Source: Comamonadaceae bacterium
GTDB lineage: Bacteria > Pseudomonadota > Gammaproteobacteria > Burkholderiales > Burkholderiaceae_C
Assembly (NCBI GenBank): GCA_947451445.1
Contig: CANFZJ010000056.1
Span: 1 to 11,872, forward strand
DNA length: 11,872 nucleotides
Direction: 5' to 3'
The position numbers and the translations under genes were made by a program. Of this stretch, positions 1 to 7,189 are shown one piece after another. The number at the start of each line of letters is the position of its first letter. Position 1 is the stretch's first letter. The notes under the pieces were generated by a model. The model did not search any database, had not been told where the DNA came from, and saw only the letters and a list, made by a program, of their open reading frames with translations.

Positions 1-3000
1 GCTTGCTGGGTGCCGATGCGTTTGGTGCCAAACAGGCGGCGCACCAGCACAAAGAACAGGGGCACAAAAAACACGGCCAGCACGGTGGCAGTCAGCGTGC
101 CGCCGATGATGCCGGTGCCGATGGAAATACGGCTGTTGGCCCCCGCACCGGTAGACAACGCCAACGGCAGCACCCCGGCAATAAAGGCCAGCGAGGTCAT
201 CAAAATCGGCCGCAGCCGCAGCCGCGCGCCCTCCAGCGCAGCGGCCAGGGGCAGGCTGCCGCGCTGGTAGGCGGCCTCGGCAAACTCGATGATCAGGATG
301 GCGTTCTTGGCCGACAAGCCAATGGTGGTGACCAGCGCCACCTGGAAGTACACGTCGTTTTCCAGCCCGCGCAGGGTGGCACCCAGTACCGCGCCGATGA
401 CACCCAGCGGTATCACCAGCAGCACCGAGAACGGCACCGACCAGCTCTCGTACAAGGCCGCCAGGCATAAAAAGACGATCAGGATGGAGGCGGCGTACAG
501 CTGCAGGGTCTGGCCCGAGGCCAGCCGTTCCTGGTAAGACAGGCCGCTCCAGGCCGAGCCGCTGCCCGGGGGCAGCTTATGGGCCAGGGCCTGCATCTCG
601 TCCATCGCCACGCCCGAGCTGACGCCCTCGGCCGCTGCGCCCTGGATCGAGTACGACGCCAAACCGTTGTAACGCGCCAGGCTTTGCGGGCCATAGTCCC
701 ACGACGTGGTGGCGAAGGCGGAGAACGGCGTCATGGTGGCCACACCCGCGCTGTTGCTACCGCGCACATACCACTGGTACAGGTCGTCCGGCTTGGATCG
801 GTAAGGGGCATCGGCCTGCATGTAGACCTTTTTGACGCGGGCCCGGTCGATAAAGTCGTTCACATAGGTACCCGCCCAGGCGCTGCTGAGGGTGGCGTTG
901 ATGTCGTCAAGCGACAGGCCGAGTGAAAACGCTTTGTTCTGGTCCACATTCACCTTGAGCTGGGGCGTGTCGTCCATGTCGCCCGCCCGCACAGCACTGA
1001 GCTGGCTGTCGCTGCGGGCCGACTGCAGCAGGCTGTCGCGCAGGGTCTTCAGCTGCGCCCGGGTGGTTCCCGCATCGGCCTGCAGCTGAAACTCAAACCC
1101 GTTGGACTGGCCCAGGCCCTGGATGGCGGGTGGACTGAGCGAGAACACCTGCGCATCGCGCACCGTGGACAAGGCTTTGGTGGCGCGCTGGGAGATGGTG
1201 TCGGAGCGGTTGGCCACGCCGGGGCGCTCGCTCCAGTCCTTCAGGGCCACGAAAGCCATGCCGGCGTTTTGCCCGCTGCCGGTAAAGCTGAAGCCCGCAA
1301 TCGTGAAGATAGCCTCGGTGTTGTCCTTTTCGGCCCCCAGAAAGTGCTTTTCGATCTGCTTGGCGACCTCGGTGGAGCGGGCCACCGACGCCCCCACCGG
1401 CAGGCTGAACTGCACCATCGAATCGCCCTGGTCCTCGGACGGCAAAAAGCCGCTGGGCAGGCGCATGAACAGCAGGGCCAGCCCGATGCCGATCGCACCG
1501 TAGACCAGCATCCAGCGCAGCGGTTTTTTCAACACACCGGCTACGCGGCCTTCGTAGCCCGTCAGCATGCGGTCAAAGCTGCGGTTGAACCAGCCAAAAA
1601 AGCCGCGCGTGCTGGCGCCTCCGTGCACAGGCAGCAGCAGCGTGGAGCACAGCGCAGGCGTCAGCGTCAGCGCCACCACCACCGACAGCGCCATGGAGGC
1701 CACGATGGTGATGGAGAACTGGCGGTAGATCACCCCGGTGGAGCCACTGAAGAACGCCATCGGCAAAAACACGGCGGACAGCACCACGGCAATGCCGATC
1801 AGCGCCCCGGTGATCTCCTGCATGGAGCGGATGGTGGCCTCGCGCGGGTTCAGGCCCTCCTCGCGCATCACCCGTTCCACGTTTTCCACCACCACAATCG
1901 CGTCGTCCACCAGCAGGCCGATGGACAGCACCATGCCGAACATGGTCAGGGTGTTGATGGAATAGCCAAACAGCTGCAGCACGCCAAAGGTGCCCAGCAG
2001 CACCACCGGCACGGCAATCGCCGGGATCAGCGTAGCGCGCCAGTTCTGCAAGAACACAAACATCACCACCACCACCAGCGCAATCGCCTCGAACAGCGTC
2101 TTCACCACCTCTTCGATGGAGATGCGGATGAACTTGGTGCTGTCTTTGGGGTAAGCCACCTGGTAGCCGTCGGGCATGTTGCGCTGCAGCTGGGCCACCG
2201 CCGCGCGCACCCGGGTGGCGGTGGACAAGGCGTTGGCGCTGGGGGCCAGCTGCACCGCCAGGCCGGAGGCCGGGTGGCCGTTGAGCCGGGTCACGTTGCC
2301 ATAGGTTTCGCTACCGATTTCCACCGTGGCCACGTCGCCCAGGCGCACGGTGGCACCGGTGGCGTCGTGCTTGATGACGATGTTGCGAAACTGCTCGGGC
2401 GTTTGCAGCTTGGACTGGGCCGTCACCGTGGCGTTGAGCTGCTGGGTAGGGGCCGACGGCATGGCCCCGATGCTGCCCGCCGACACCTGGGTGTTTTGCG
2501 CAGCAATGGCGGTCTGCACGTCTGACGGCATCAGCTTGTAGGCATTCAGTTTGGCCGGGTTGAGCCAGATGCGCATGGCGTACTGCGCACCAAACACCTG
2601 TACCCCACCCACGCCCTCGACCCGGGCGATGGGGTCTTGCAGGTTGCTGACCAGGTAGTCGGCAATGTCGGTGGCGCTGGCCTTGTCGTTCGCGTCATAC
2701 AAAGCAATGATCATCAAGAAGTCGCTCTGCGACTTGGTGACCTGCACGCCCTGGGTCTGCACCGTGGCGGGCAAGCGCGTCAGTGCCTGCTGCACCTTGT
2801 TTTGCACCTGCACCTGGGCGGTATCAGCGTTGCTGCCCTCTTCAAAGGTGACGTTGATGCTGGCACTACCGGCCGAGCTGCTGCTGGACGAAAAGTACAG
2901 CAGGCCGTCCAGCCCGGTGAGCTGCTGCTCCAGGATCTGGGTGACGCTGTTTTCCACCGTTTCGGCGGATGCACCGGGGTAGGTGGCCGAAATCCGCACC

Positions 3001-3128
3001 GTGGGCGGGGCCACATTGGGGTACTGGGCCACGGGCAGCGAAGTAATGGACGCCGCCCCGGCCAGCATGATGACGATGGCGATGACCCAGGCAAAAATGG
3101 GCCGGTTGACAAAAAAACGGGACAGCAT
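1..3128 (-). CDS. RND multidrug efflux permease, AcrB/MexB (HAE-1) type, C-terminus cut by window edge
   Basis: Inner-membrane proton-driven pump that takes hydrophobic or amphiphilic compounds from the periplasm and outer membrane leaflet and passes them to a TolC/OprM-type channel. The protein opens MLSRFFVNRPIFAW, the usual start of this family, and 1042 codons are visible. AcrB has 1049 residues, so only a short tail should be missing; the last visible residues are FGTKRIGTQQ. Proton-relay residues are present: adjacent aspartates D408-D409 in GLLVDDAIVVVENV, K941 in GLSAKNAIL, and T978 in RPILMTSLAF, matching D407, D408, K940 and T978 of AcrB. Start, relay residues and tail are all in one frame, so no net frameshift is apparent. 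The ATG lies 2 bases after the stop of the membrane-fusion gene (TAACGATG) with no good ribosome site of its own, so translation is probably coupled. The substrate cannot be read from sequence. An outer-membrane factor gene may follow outside the window. Confidence 0.95.
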   Translation of the reverse strand, partial: MLSRFFVNRPIFAWVIAIVIMLAGAASITSLPVAQYPNVAPPTVRISATYPGASAETVENSVTQILEQQLTGLDGLLYFSSSSSSAGSASINVTFEEGSNADTAQVQVQNKVQQALTRLPATVQTQGVQVTKSQSDFLMIIALYDANDKASATDIADYLVSNLQDPIARVEGVGGVQVFGAQYAMRIWLNPAKLNAYKLMPSDVQTAIAAQNTQVSAGSIGAMPSAPTQQLNATVTAQSKLQTPEQFRNIVIKHDATGATVRLGDVATVEIGSETYGNVTRLNGHPASGLAVQLAPSANALSTATRVRAAVAQLQRNMPDGYQVAYPKDSTKFIRISIEEVVKTLFEAIALVVVVMFVFLQNWRATLIPAIAVPVVLLGTFGVLQLFGYSINTLTMFGMVLSIGLLVDDAIVVVENVERVMREEGLNPREATIRSMQEITGALIGIAVVLSAVFLPMAFFSGSTGVIYRQFSITIVASMALSVVVALTLTPALCSTLLLPVHGGASTRGFFGWFNRSFDRMLTGYEGRVAGVLKKPLRWMLVYGAIGIGLALLFMRLPSGFLPSEDQGDSMVQFSLPVGASVARSTEVAKQIEKHFLGAEKDNTEAIFTIAGFSFTGSGQNAGMAFVALKDWSERPGVANRSDTISQRATKALSTVRDAQVFSLSPPAIQGLGQSNGFEFQLQADAGTTRAQLKTLRDSLLQSARSDSQLSAVRAGDMDDTPQLKVNVDQNKAFSLGLSLDDINATLSSAWAGTYVNDFIDRARVKKVYMQADAPYRSKPDDLYQWYVRGSNSAGVATMTPFSAFATTSWDYGPQSLARYNGLASYSIQGAAAEGVSSGVAMDEMQALAHKLPPGSGSAWSGLSYQERLASGQTLQLYAASILIVFLCLAALYESWSVPFSVLLVIPLGVIGAVLGATLRGLENDVYFQVALVTTIGLSAKNAILIIEFAEAAYQRGSLPLAAALEGARLRLRPILMTSLAFIAGVLPLALSTGAGANSRISIGTGIIGGTLTATVLAVFFVPLFFVLVRRLFGTKRIGTQQ

Positions 3129-3130
3129 CG

Positions 3131-4300
3131 TTATTTACCCGCGCTGGAGGCTGCTACTGCAGCCGCCGCCAACGGCTTGGCCGAAGCATCTTCGGCCACC
3201 GGCTTCACCGTGTCGCCCACGCGGATTTTGTTCAAGCCCTCGATGATCAGTTGGTCGCCCGCCGCCAGGCCAGAACGCACCAGCCACTGGTCGCCCATGG
3301 CGCGGTCGGTCACCACGGCGCGCTGCTCTACCTTGTTATTCGCCCCCAGCACCATCGCCGTGGCGTTGCCCTTGGGGTCGCGGGCGATACCGCGCTGTGG
3401 CACCAGCAGGGCTTTGTTGTCCTGCGCCTCGTCCAGCACGGCACGCACATACATGCCGGGCAGCAGCACGCCGTCCGGGTTGGCAAATTCGGCCCGCAAT
3501 GTGACTGCGCCCGTGCTTTCGTCTACCGCCACCTCCTGCAACTTCAGCGTGCCGACCCGCGCGTAGGCCGAACCGTCTTCCAGCTTCAGGTGCACCTTGG
3601 CGCTGCCAGGCTGGGTGCCTGCCGTGGCCTGCAGCTTGCGCAGGCGCAGCAGCTGGGTGCTGGACTGGGCCAGGTCGGCGTACACCGTGTCCAGCCCGCG
3701 GATGGTGGCCAGCGCAGTGGTCTGGCTGGCCGTGACCAGCGCCCCTACCGTCACGCTGGAGATACCGATGCGCCCAGCGATCGGCGCGGTGACGGTGGTG
3801 TGGTCCAGGTCGATGCGGGCGCTGTTCAATGAGGCCTTTTTCTCTTCCACCGTGGCCAGGGCCTGGCGGTAGGCGGTGTGGGCGTCGTCGGCATCTTGTT
3901 TGGACACGCCTTCTATCTTGGCCAACTCGGCGTAGCGTTCGTCCTTCAGCCGTGCCGCACCGACGGCGGCTTCGGCATTGGCCAGCGCGGCGCGGGCCTG
4001 CTCGAAGCTGGATTTGTAACTGGATGCATCCAACCGGTACAGCACCTGCCCGGCCTGGACCCGTGCGCCCTCGGTAAACAACCGGGCCTGCACGATGCCG
4101 CTCACCTGGGGCCGCACATCGGCACTGAGCGCCGCCGTGATGCGACCAGGCAACTCGTTTTGCAAAGCCACCGACTGGGTTTGCAGGGTGACGACCCCCA
4201 CCTCGACCAGGCCGGGTGCAGGCGGGGCTGGCTTGGGCTGGCACGCGCCCAGCAGCAAGGGCAGCGAAACTGCCGCCAACAAGGAATAAGACAGTTTCAT
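3131..4300 (-). CDS. RND efflux periplasmic adaptor (membrane-fusion lipoprotein), AcrA/MexA type
   Basis: Periplasmic adaptor linking the RND permease to a TolC-type channel. The 389-residue product begins with a lipoprotein signal (MKLSYSLLAAVSLPLLLGAC), lipobox LGAC and acylated Cys20. Next come the first lipoyl half (about 55-90), a helical hairpin (about 95-165), the second lipoyl half (about 167-200, TAPIAGRIG), a beta-barrel and a membrane-proximal domain. The hairpin tip carries R122-x3-L126-x6-S133, the RLS motif known to contact TolC in AcrA. The tail is alanine-rich. An upstream in-frame start at 4360 would bury the signal peptide behind 20 polar residues, so the ATG at 4300 is preferred; GGAG at 4312-4315 lies 11 bases upstream. 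This is the first gene of a pair with the permease. No TetR-type repressor is adjacent, unlike many acrAB loci. A Fur-like inverted repeat lies 39 bases upstream. Confidence 0.95.
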   Translation of the reverse strand: MKLSYSLLAAVSLPLLLGACQPKPAPPAPGLVEVGVVTLQTQSVALQNELPGRITAALSADVRPQVSGIVQARLFTEGARVQAGQVLYRLDASSYKSSFEQARAALANAEAAVGAARLKDERYAELAKIEGVSKQDADDAHTAYRQALATVEEKKASLNSARIDLDHTTVTAPIAGRIGISSVTVGALVTASQTTALATIRGLDTVYADLAQSSTQLLRLRKLQATAGTQPGSAKVHLKLEDGSAYARVGTLKLQEVAVDESTGAVTLRAEFANPDGVLLPGMYVRAVLDEAQDNKALLVPQRGIARDPKGNATAMVLGANNKVEQRAVVTDRAMGDQWLVRSGLAAGDQLIIEGLNKIRVGDTVKPVAEDASAKPLAAAAVAASSAGK

Positions 4301-4338
4301 GGGCGGACGCGCTCCGTCAAAAAGGCAAAAAAAAGGGC

Positions 4339-4354
4339 GAGAAAAATCATTCTC
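4339..4354 (-). promoter_or_regulatory. Inverted repeat upstream of the efflux operon, possible Fur-like operator
   Basis: The minus strand reads GAGAATGATTTTTCTC: perfect 5-bp arms (GAGAA/TTCTC) around a 6-base spacer. The left half, GAGAATGAT, differs by one base from the first nine bases of the Fur consensus GATAATGAT; the right half matches poorly. It lies 39 bases before the membrane-fusion start, where an operator would be expected. No convincing -35/-10 pair was found with it. It could equally be a site for another repressor or chance. Confidence 0.3.
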
Positions 4355-4420
4355 ACCCATTCTGCAGTCTACTTATGCCCCGTCTTTGGCTGCTACGGAA
4401 AGTAACGTAAAGACAGGAAC

Positions 4421-4585
4421 TAAGGGCTCGGTAAGCAATAACTTGCACATTTGTCTCGCCAGCTTCGGGCGCATTGCGTCGTTGTGAATCCCTTGCATAG
4501 CAGAGCTATGCGGCGGGCTCCACGCCTTGCACTGCATCCCGAATCCGACGGCCAAATGCACAACTTATCACTTACCGAGCCCTAA
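4421..4585. repeat. Long imperfect palindrome with TAA flanks (MITE or ERIC-like element)
   Basis: Bases 4424-4582 form a 159-bp imperfect inverted repeat centred on 4503. The ends are strongest: GGGCTCGGTAAG at 4424-4435 is the exact complement of CTTACCGAGCCC at 4571-4582, and 22 of the outer 27 positions pair. The centre is a second perfect hairpin, GCATAG-CAGAG-CTATGC (4495-4511). The middle pairs more weakly and seems to contain compensating one-base shifts. The trinucleotide TAA stands directly outside both ends (4421-4423 and 4583-4585) in direct orientation, as a 3-bp target duplication would. The element fills most of the space between the GST stop and the efflux operon. It has no transposase gene, so any mobility would depend on one elsewhere. 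It could also act as a transcript-end hairpin for the GST gene. Confidence 0.7.
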
Positions 4586-4594
4586 GCCTAAAAA

Positions 4595-5299
4595 CTAGCC
4601 CCGCGCAGGGATGTTCAGCCCCCGCGCCACCGCCGGGCGGGCCACAAACGCTTCCAGCACCCGGGTCACGTGCGGGAAGTTGGCCATGCCCACCAGCTCA
4701 CCCGCCTCGTAAAAACCGAACAGGTTGCGCACCCAGGGCAGGATGGCCATGTCGGCAATGGTGTAGCTGTCGCCCATCACCCAGGCACGGCTGGCCAGGC
4801 GCTGGTTCAGCACGCCCAGCAGGCGGGTGGACTCGGCCACGTAGCGGTCGCGCGGGCGCTTGTCTGCATAGTCTTTGCCCGCAAATTTGTGGAAGAAGCC
4901 CAGCTGGCCAAACATCGGGCCGATGCCGCCCATCTGGAACATCAGCCACTGGATGGTCTCGAAACGGCCTGCCGCGTCCTGGGGGATGAACTGGCCGGTC
5001 TTCTCCGCCAGGTACAGCAGGATGGCACCCGACTCAAACAAGGCCAGCGGCTGGCCGCCAGGGCCGTGGGGGTCGAGGATGGCGGGAATTTTGTTGTTCG
5101 GGTTGAGCGACATGAACTCGGGCGTCAGCTGGTCGTTGGTGGCAAAACTGACCAGATGCGGCTCGTAGGCCAGGCCGGTTTCTTCCAGCATGATCGACAC
5201 CTTCACGCCATTGGGCGTGGGCAGCGAATACAGCTGGATGCGGTCGGGGTGCTGGGCGGGCCACTTGGTGGTGATGGGGAAGGCAGACAGGTCGGGCAT
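4595..5299 (-). CDS. Glutathione S-transferase, YfcG/YghU (nu-class) type
   Basis: Cytosolic thioredoxin-fold enzyme of 234 residues. YfcG-class members bind GSH or GSSG and act as disulfide-bond reductases or peroxidases with little classical transferase activity. The active-site segment SLPTPNGVKVS contains T28 and N30, which match T9 and N11 of YfcG. The G-site continues with NPNNKIPAI (cis-proline P72) and FESGAILLYLAEKTG (E89, S90). The C-terminal helical domain holds the usual SYTIADMAILPWVRN segment. About 20 residues precede the fold, as in YghU rather than the shorter YfcG. An upstream TTG at 5317 is also in frame, but the ATG at 5299 has AAAAGGA six bases before it and is clearly better. 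The gene probably stands alone: a repeat lies on each side and the upstream gene ends 138 bases away. It shares strand with the efflux pump, but the 159-bp palindrome separates them. Confidence 0.93.
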   Translation of the reverse strand: MPDLSAFPITTKWPAQHPDRIQLYSLPTPNGVKVSIMLEETGLAYEPHLVSFATNDQLTPEFMSLNPNNKIPAILDPHGPGGQPLALFESGAILLYLAEKTGQFIPQDAAGRFETIQWLMFQMGGIGPMFGQLGFFHKFAGKDYADKRPRDRYVAESTRLLGVLNQRLASRAWVMGDSYTIADMAILPWVRNLFGFYEAGELVGMANFPHVTRVLEAFVARPAVARGLNIPARG

Positions 5300-5331
5300 C
5301 CAAAATCCTTTTAACAATAGGCAAGCGGGTG

Positions 5332-5363
5332 AATATAAACACGGATGGCAGCGTGCAGCTGCC
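5332..5363 (-). promoter_or_regulatory. Possible -10 element and small operator before the GST gene
   Basis: On the minus strand TATATT (5332-5337) resembles a -10 box 32 bases before the GST start, but nothing like a -35 box lies 16-18 bases further upstream. Just upstream is a perfect 6-bp inverted repeat, GGCAGC-5 bases-GCTGCC (5347-5363), placed where a regulator could meet RNA polymerase. The missing -35 would fit an activator-dependent promoter, but this is weak evidence. Confidence 0.3.
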
Positions 5364-5397
5364 TGCGGTCAATCGCCCCAAAATGAATAGTGTTTTA

Positions 5398-5447
5398 AGC
5401 CGCTAGCGCAATACCAACTTGCGCAAGCAGCTACTAATTAAATAGCA
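5398..5447 (+). repeat. REP-like palindromic repeat, copy 1
   Basis: A 50-bp copy beginning AGCCGCTAGCGCAA and ending ATAGCA. It can fold with a stem AGCCGCTAGCGCAA/TTGCGCAAGCAGCT (12 of 14 pairs) around a 7-base loop. It shares 33 of 50 positions, without gaps, with 8393-8442, and its 3' half recurs inverted at 10220-10270. It overlaps the stop codon and last residues of the diguanylate cyclase gene, so part of the repeat is translated. No T-run follows the stem on either strand, so it is not a typical intrinsic terminator. Confidence 0.7.
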
Positions 5448-7189
5448 CCCCGCGCAGCGATGTCGTCTACCGGGTCGGCCGAGAAGAAGCAAAACCCGTC
5501 CCGCCCGGCCAGCTTGGCGCGGTACATGGCCTGGTCGGCATTGGCCAGCAGCTCGGCGGCGCCCTGGCCGTCTTGCGGGTAGCGGCTGATGCCGATGCTG
5601 GCCGACAGCTGCACGGTGCGTGCCTGGGCCACGATGGGTTCTTTGATGCCGTGCAGCAGTTTTTCGGCAATGCCCGCCAGGTGCGCATGCGGCGTGGGGG
5701 CGCCCAGCAGCACCACAAACTCATCACCGCCCAGGCGGGCCACGGTGTCTACCTCGCGCAGCATGGCTTGCATGCGTTCGGCCACCACCTGCAGCACCAC
5801 GTCGCCTGCGTCATGGCCCAGCGTGTCGTTGATGGCCTTGAATGCATCCAGGTCGATGAACAGCAGGCACACCGGCTCGCCGTAGCGCCGTGCGTGGGCC
5901 AGGGTTTGCTCCAGCCGCTGCTGGAACAGGCGGCGGTTGGGCAGGCCGGTCAGCATGTCGTGCTGCGCCAGGTGCTCCAGCTCGTCCTGGTTGTCTTGCA
6001 AATTGGCCAAATGCTGGGCCATCTGGGTGTGCATGTAGTGGAAGCGGCGCGCCAGGGTACCCAGTTCGTCCTTGCGGTGCAGGGGCAGCGGCCCTGGCGG
6101 CAAGCCGTTGGCCATGCGCTGGGCCGCTGCGGTGATGGCGTTGATGGGCCGGGTCCAGGCGCGCGACACCAGCACGGCCAGCAGCAAACAGGCCAGACTC
6201 AGGCCACACACGATTTGCAGCACGGTGCGGCCCAGTTGCTGGGACTGGGCCAGCACTTCGCTCAAGGGTTGGGCCAGGCCCAGAATCAGCCGGTTTTCGG
6301 TCGAGGCCACCGGGATGTTCTGGGCGGTAAAGGCGGCCACCACCGGGGGCGCGCCACTGTCACTATCGCCGTCCATCTGGGCCTGGAACACGGCCTGGCG
6401 CTGCTGGCCTTCCATCAGCGCCAGCGTGGGTGCGAATTCGTCCTGCAGCAGCACGCGCCGCCCCCGGTCAAAGCCAAAGGTTTTGCGGCTGTCGGGGTGC
6501 AGCAGGATGTCGCCCTGGCCGTTGGCCAAAAACAGCTTGAACGCCACCGGCAGGTCTATCGCCAGCAGGGTGAACAAGCCGTCCAGGTCCACATTGACCA
6601 CCACCACACCCAACACCGCACCGCCAGAGTCCACCACCGGGGTGGCCAGCTGCAGCGTGGGCTGCTCCAGCCCGCTGCCCAAACCGCCTTCGTGGTTGAT
6701 GGATATACGCGACAGGTAACTGGCGCCGGGCGGCAGCTTCAGGGTTTCAGACACGTAGGCGTAGTGGCCTTTTTCCTGCAGATCGTCGCCGCGCACGCGT
6801 ACCGGCACGGTCCCCACCCGGTCCAGGCGCACCTGCTCCAGCCCGTAGTGGCTGGCAGAAATCAGCCGCATCTGCAGGTAGGCCGGGTGGGTTTGCATCA
6901 GCAGGCTGAACAAGGTGGCCAACTGGTCTTCCTGGGCGGCGTCGGCCTTTTGCAGAATGGCGGCGGCCACGGGGTACCGGGCCAGCACCTGCAGGTCTTC
7001 GGCAATCTCTTCATGCGTCAGCACGATGCGCCGGGCCAGCACCTGGGTGGAGGTGAGCAGCTTGTTCTGGGCCGACTCCACCAGCAGCACACGGCTGGCC
7101 TGGTAGGCGTAAAACCCGGTCAGCCCCGCCGCCAGTGCACCCACCACGGTCAGCAGCAGCGCCAGTTTGGCGGTCATGCCGAATTTCAT
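5438..7189 (-). CDS. Membrane sensor diguanylate cyclase (periplasmic Cache-like sensor, HAMP, GGDEF)
   Basis: Predicted to make cyclic di-GMP from two GTP in response to a periplasmic signal; 583 residues. Order: N-terminal membrane helix (about 5-25), a large periplasmic region of about 290 residues resembling a double-Cache sensor, a second membrane helix (about 322-342), a HAMP segment starting RPINAITAAAQRM, then the GGDEF domain beginning HDMLTGLPNRRLF. The signature GGDEF is at 487-491 and is canonical. R478-E-V-D481 lies five residues ahead of it, an intact RxxD I-site for product inhibition. There is no EAL domain. An in-frame start 30 codons upstream is possible, but the ATG at 7189 opens directly onto the membrane signal and overlaps the stop of the binding-protein gene as ATGA, the hallmark of translational coupling. 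The family call is firm; the ligand and the link to the binding protein are inference. Confidence 0.93.
   Translation of the reverse strand: MKFGMTAKLALLLTVVGALAAGLTGFYAYQASRVLLVESAQNKLLTSTQVLARRIVLTHEEIAEDLQVLARYPVAAAILQKADAAQEDQLATLFSLLMQTHPAYLQMRLISASHYGLEQVRLDRVGTVPVRVRGDDLQEKGHYAYVSETLKLPPGASYLSRISINHEGGLGSGLEQPTLQLATPVVDSGGAVLGVVVVNVDLDGLFTLLAIDLPVAFKLFLANGQGDILLHPDSRKTFGFDRGRRVLLQDEFAPTLALMEGQQRQAVFQAQMDGDSDSGAPPVVAAFTAQNIPVASTENRLILGLAQPLSEVLAQSQQLGRTVLQIVCGLSLACLLLAVLVSRAWTRPINAITAAAQRMANGLPPGPLPLHRKDELGTLARRFHYMHTQMAQHLANLQDNQDELEHLAQHDMLTGLPNRRLFQQRLEQTLAHARRYGEPVCLLFIDLDAFKAINDTLGHDAGDVVLQVVAERMQAMLREVDTVARLGGDEFVVLLGAPTPHAHLAGIAEKLLHGIKEPIVAQARTVQLSASIGISRYPQDGQGAAELLANADQAMYRAKLAGRDGFCFFSADPVDDIAARGAI

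Noticed and set aside
1269..2525. 418-codon open frame on the plus strand
   Set aside because: It is antisense to the RND permease, with low-complexity histidine/glutamine-rich translation and no family features.
2637..3566. 309-codon open frame on the plus strand
   Set aside because: It crosses the junction of the two efflux genes on the opposite strand; its composition is that of a shadow frame.
3336..4244. 302-codon open frame on the minus strand overlapping the adaptor gene
   Set aside because: It is an alternative frame of the membrane-fusion gene, with an arginine/glycine/alanine-rich translation lacking motifs; the in-frame lipoprotein is certain.
4373..4561. 62-codon open frame on the minus strand inside the long palindrome
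   Set aside because: Its codons come mostly from the inverted repeat, it has no ribosome site, and the repeat explains the sequence better. If database copies exist as hypothetical proteins they would most likely be copies of the repeat.
5398..5447. Intrinsic terminator for the cyclase gene
   Set aside because: A good stem is possible, but no T-run follows on either strand, and the same sequence recurs at other loci, so repeat is the better label.
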